Shown: positions 36,874-39,041 of the stretch, piece after piece
How positions within the stretch are numbered: position 1 is the first letter of the stretch
Layout of the letters: the number at the start of each line of letters is the position of its first letter
From: Desulfobacteraceae bacterium
GTDB taxonomy: Bacteria; Desulfobacterota; Desulfobacteria; Desulfobacterales; Desulfosalsimonadaceae
Direction of reading: 5' to 3'
Length of the DNA stretch: 39,041 bases
Assembly: GCA_021737045.1 (NCBI GenBank)
Contig: JAIPES010000016.1
Span: 1 to 39,041, forward strand
Made by a program: the position numbers and the translations under genes
Notes under the pieces: model-generated
The model's input: only the letters and a program-made list of their open reading frames with translations
What the model was told of the DNA's origin: nothing
Database searches by the model: none

Positions 36874-37356
36874 CTATTGATCTTTTCGTACCACGATGCG
36901 GCTGCCTTCCACGGCAATGACCGTCACAACCGATCCCTTTTCAATATAGTCGCCCCGCGTGACCACATCCACGCGTTTTCCGTCAATGACAGCCGTTCCC
37001 GCAGGACGCAGATCGGTTGCCGCCTTGCCCTGCCGGCCCACGTAATCCTCGCCTTTTTCCTGATCATAAGAAGAAAATCCGCTTTTGCTCGAAAGACTGG
37101 TCTTCAAAGCCATGGGGGAGCGGGCCAGCAGCTTTAGCCCGGCAATGAGCACCACGGGAATCAAAACAATATCGGCCAGCACAAATACCATGCCCGCAAA
37201 CACGGACACAGCGGTAAACACAAGATAGAGGGAATAGCCGAAGCAGCCCAGGGCCACTATGGTCAGCAGGCCGCCGGAAGGCAGCATGACTTCGGCAAGA
37301 AGCACGGCAATGCCGGCCGCCTGAAAGATCACCGGAACAATGTAGGGCTGGATCAT
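36874..37356 (-). CDS. Short NfeD-family membrane protein
   Basis: The 160-residue protein has several hydrophobic helices in residues about 5-80 (for example AVSVFAGMVFVLADIVLIPVV) and a C-terminal NfeD OB-fold domain from about 105 (GRQGKAATDLRPAGTAVIDGKRVDV). It lacks the protease domain of the long NfeD. Such short forms are found beside flotillins, where the OB domain is thought to bind the flotillin or structure the membrane domain. The ATG at 37356 overlaps the stop of the long NfeD by 4 bases, so the two are translationally coupled. floA follows 63 bases downstream. Confidence 0.9.
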   Translation of the reverse strand: MIQPYIVPVIFQAAGIAVLLAEVMLPSGGLLTIVALGCFGYSLYLVFTAVSVFAGMVFVLADIVLIPVVLIAGLKLLARSPMALKTSLSSKSGFSSYDQEKGEDYVGRQGKAATDLRPAGTAVIDGKRVDVVTRGDYIEKGSVVTVIAVEGSRIVVRKDQ

Positions 37357-38840
37357 GCCGGGTCCTTTCTGTCCACGATAATCCGGTTGCCCCGGATATC
37401 AATGACTTTTACCGGAGTTCCCTTTTCCAGAAACTGATTTTCCGTGATCACGTCCACCCTTTCATCATTGATTTCCGCCTTGCCCGAAGGCCGCAGATAA
37501 GTCAGGGCCACGCCGGTGTCACCCGGATGCACCACCTGAGTGTCTTTGGCATCTGCATGGACATCTTTCAGCGATGCGGCCAGGTAAGGCCCTTCCCGGC
37601 TGGAGGGAATTTTTGGCATGACATAGCGAATAAACATCAGCCCGGCGACCATGGCCACAAGATAAGCGCCCAGCACCCGCACCCCGTTTTCAACGAGAAG
37701 CTCCTTCTGCCAGGGAAGGGAAGGGTCAGGCACCACAAAATCCTGCATGGCCAGCACCATGCCGATGACAATAAAAACAATACCGGCAAATCCGGCCATG
37801 CCGAATCCGGGCAGCACAAACATCTCAACGCCCATCAGAATCAGGCCGGCCAGCAAAAGGAAAAATTCCGTGTAATGGGCCAGTCCCACCAGGTACTGGC
37901 TCAAAAACACCAGCGCCAGACAGAAAACCCCCACAGCCCCGGGCACGCCAAAGCCCGGAGACTTGATTTCAATATAAAGCCCGGCCAGCCCGATCATCAT
38001 CAGAATCGGGGCAATACCGTCGATAAGGCGCACCAGGGCCTCGGACCATGTCTGCTCGATGCGGGTGAGCTCGTATACGGGCATATCCAGATTGTTGAGC
38101 AGGGCATCGATGGAGTCCACAGTCATCATGGACAGGCCATAGGAAAGGGCCTCGGCATCGTGGAGGGTCAGCAGCTCACCGGCTTCCACTATGGTTTTTT
38201 TCGATGTCACGGCCTTTTTTTCGCTTTGGCTCAGATCCTCAAACTGCTGCGCATCCATGTAAACAGTGGTGTCGTCGGTCATTGTGACTTTTAGGACGTG
38301 CTTTTCCTTGGTGACCATGGCCTCGACCAGGGCCGCTGGATAGCCGTTTCTCTCTGCCAAAGCCCGAAACTTGGCCCGGATGGGCGATTGAAATTTCTCG
38401 CCCAGTTCCCTGGGCCCTTCGCTGGACTGCATGATCGGGGCCACATCCCCGATGGTGCTGCCCGGGGCCATGGCAAGATCCCCGCAGGCAAGGGCAATCA
38501 ACGCGCCGGCGGATATGGCCTTGGGCGAGACATAGGCAATGGTCTGATCTCCGGGGATTTTGAGAAGCGTGTCAACAATTTCCAGGGCGGAATCCACCCG
38601 GCCGCCAAAGGTGTTGATTTCAAAAACAGCTAGGGCTTCCGGATTTTGGGACACTTCCTGGCGAGCCCGTTCCACGAAAGCCGCCATGCCCGGATCCACG
38701 GTGCCGGAAATCGGAATCACAAAAACCTGCCGGCCGGCTTCATTCCGGGCGTCGGGCCGGGCCGCAAGCCATCCAGAGCCGATTAGCACAAGACACAAAA
38801 AAACAACAATTCGCGGCCGAAAAACCGGGTTGCGGTGCAT
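37353..38840 (-). CDS. NfeD with ClpP-class membrane serine protease domain
   Basis: The 495-residue protein begins with a signal-like hydrophobic segment (FRPRIVVFLCLVLIGSGWLAA, in the first 28 residues). A ClpP-class domain at about 35-200 has the probable nucleophile Ser110 in PKAISAGALIALACG, with Lys149 (LGEKFQ) at the spacing expected for a Ser-Lys dyad. Residues about 265-400 hold several membrane helices, and about 425-495 is an OB fold (GDTGVALTYLRPSGKAEINDE). This is the long NfeD type, thought to cut membrane-associated stomatin or flotillin partners. I chose ATG 38840, which begins directly before the signal segment, over an upstream ATG at 38882 inside repeat-like sequence; that choice is uncertain. 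Confidence 0.88.
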   Translation of the reverse strand: MHRNPVFRPRIVVFLCLVLIGSGWLAARPDARNEAGRQVFVIPISGTVDPGMAAFVERARQEVSQNPEALAVFEINTFGGRVDSALEIVDTLLKIPGDQTIAYVSPKAISAGALIALACGDLAMAPGSTIGDVAPIMQSSEGPRELGEKFQSPIRAKFRALAERNGYPAALVEAMVTKEKHVLKVTMTDDTTVYMDAQQFEDLSQSEKKAVTSKKTIVEAGELLTLHDAEALSYGLSMMTVDSIDALLNNLDMPVYELTRIEQTWSEALVRLIDGIAPILMMIGLAGLYIEIKSPGFGVPGAVGVFCLALVFLSQYLVGLAHYTEFFLLLAGLILMGVEMFVLPGFGMAGFAGIVFIVIGMVLAMQDFVVPDPSLPWQKELLVENGVRVLGAYLVAMVAGLMFIRYVMPKIPSSREGPYLAASLKDVHADAKDTQVVHPGDTGVALTYLRPSGKAEINDERVDVITENQFLEKGTPVKVIDIRGNRIIVDRKDPA

Positions 38841-38873
38841 GAGCGTTTCCGAATTCGCCAAAAGGTAACAAAA

Positions 38874-39041
38874 CGGCACCATCTGAAATCAGCCTTCCAA
38901 GCAAGTCCAAGGACGGGGTCGGTTTTTGAAGCGACATTGAGCGTTTACGGAAACCTCCGTAAACGGTCAGGAGCAAAAAAACTGACCCCGGCCGCAGGGC
39001 TTTCTTCCTGCAAAAACAGCGGACGCGGTAAAAAGCTTTTT
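38874..39041. repeat. Dispersed non-coding repeat, copy 2 (truncated by window end)
   Basis: The part 38957-39041 repeats positions 50-136 in the same orientation. The left end carries the element terminus ACGGCACCATC followed by TGAAATCAG, the same 20-base string found inverted at 30586-30605. A hairpin of CGTTTACGGA (38942-38951) and TCCGTAAACG (38956-38965), with a 4-base loop, precedes the conserved block. The window ends inside GGTAAAAAGCTTTTT, so the right terminus is not seen. No gene is present; it lies upstream of the NfeD-FloA operon and could affect its promoter. Confidence 0.7.

Overview
The window looks like a chromosomal segment of a strictly anaerobic sulfate-reducer-like bacterium, most probably Desulfobacterota (Desulfobacteraceae or Desulfosarcinaceae type). 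This is inferred from the gene set: indolepyruvate:ferredoxin oxidoreductase, a selenocysteine formate dehydrogenase, an HndB-like ferredoxin, a DUF6178-type protein, and an acetyl-CoA hydrolase/GNAT fusion. The DNA is fairly GC-rich and gene-dense, mostly in short operons with 1-4 base overlaps. I see no rRNA, tRNA, CRISPR array, phage or transposase gene. No gene-free stretch exceeds about 300 bases.

Layout. 1-147: copy of a dispersed repeat. 275-3871 (+): MEMO-like protein, acetyl-CoA hydrolase-like/GNAT fusion, family 2 glycosyltransferase. 3868-7893 (-): HrpA helicase. 8146-11579 (+): hybrid sensor kinase and HD-GYP response regulator. 11656-19395 (-): mutY, an AddB-like nuclease, an AddA-like helicase-nuclease and yjbQ, a DNA-repair operon. 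19581-21233 (+): PanP-like PLP decarboxylase. 21258-23707 (-): iorA-iorB. 23977-26303 (+): rdgB-pckA. 26487-30458 (+): DUF6178 protein, CNNM/CBS membrane protein and Ca2+/cation antiporter. 30745-32172 (+): HndB-like ferredoxin and two small cyclic-nucleotide-domain proteins. 32183-34951 (-): fdhA, read through an in-frame UGA as selenocysteine. 35182-38840 (-): ClpP-class NfeD, short NfeD, flotillin FloA and a small membrane-anchored protein. 38874-39041: a second copy of the repeat, cut by the window end.

How the genes work together. IorAB, PckA, the PanP-like enzyme and FdhA fit anaerobic amino-acid, C4 and C1 metabolism. MutY with the AddAB-like pair is a repair module, and RdgB cleans the nucleotide pool. 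NfeD/FloA form a membrane-microdomain module. The ferredoxin/cyclic-nucleotide-domain operon ends 10 bases from the end of fdhA and may be redox-related to it.

Most notable observations: (1) a selenocysteine FdhA whose UGA is followed, at what I recall as the E. coli fdhF spacing, by a GGUCU-loop hairpin; (2) a family of non-coding elements with terminal inverted repeats GATGGCRCCGTAAAAAG, three of them flanked by direct repeats resembling target-site duplications; (3) an acetyl-CoA hydrolase-like domain with Arg at the usual catalytic Glu position, fused to a GNAT domain, reminiscent of PatZ-type protein acetyltransferases; (4) paired small cyclic-nucleotide-domain proteins with a degenerate phosphate-binding cassette and a shared C-x4-C motif.
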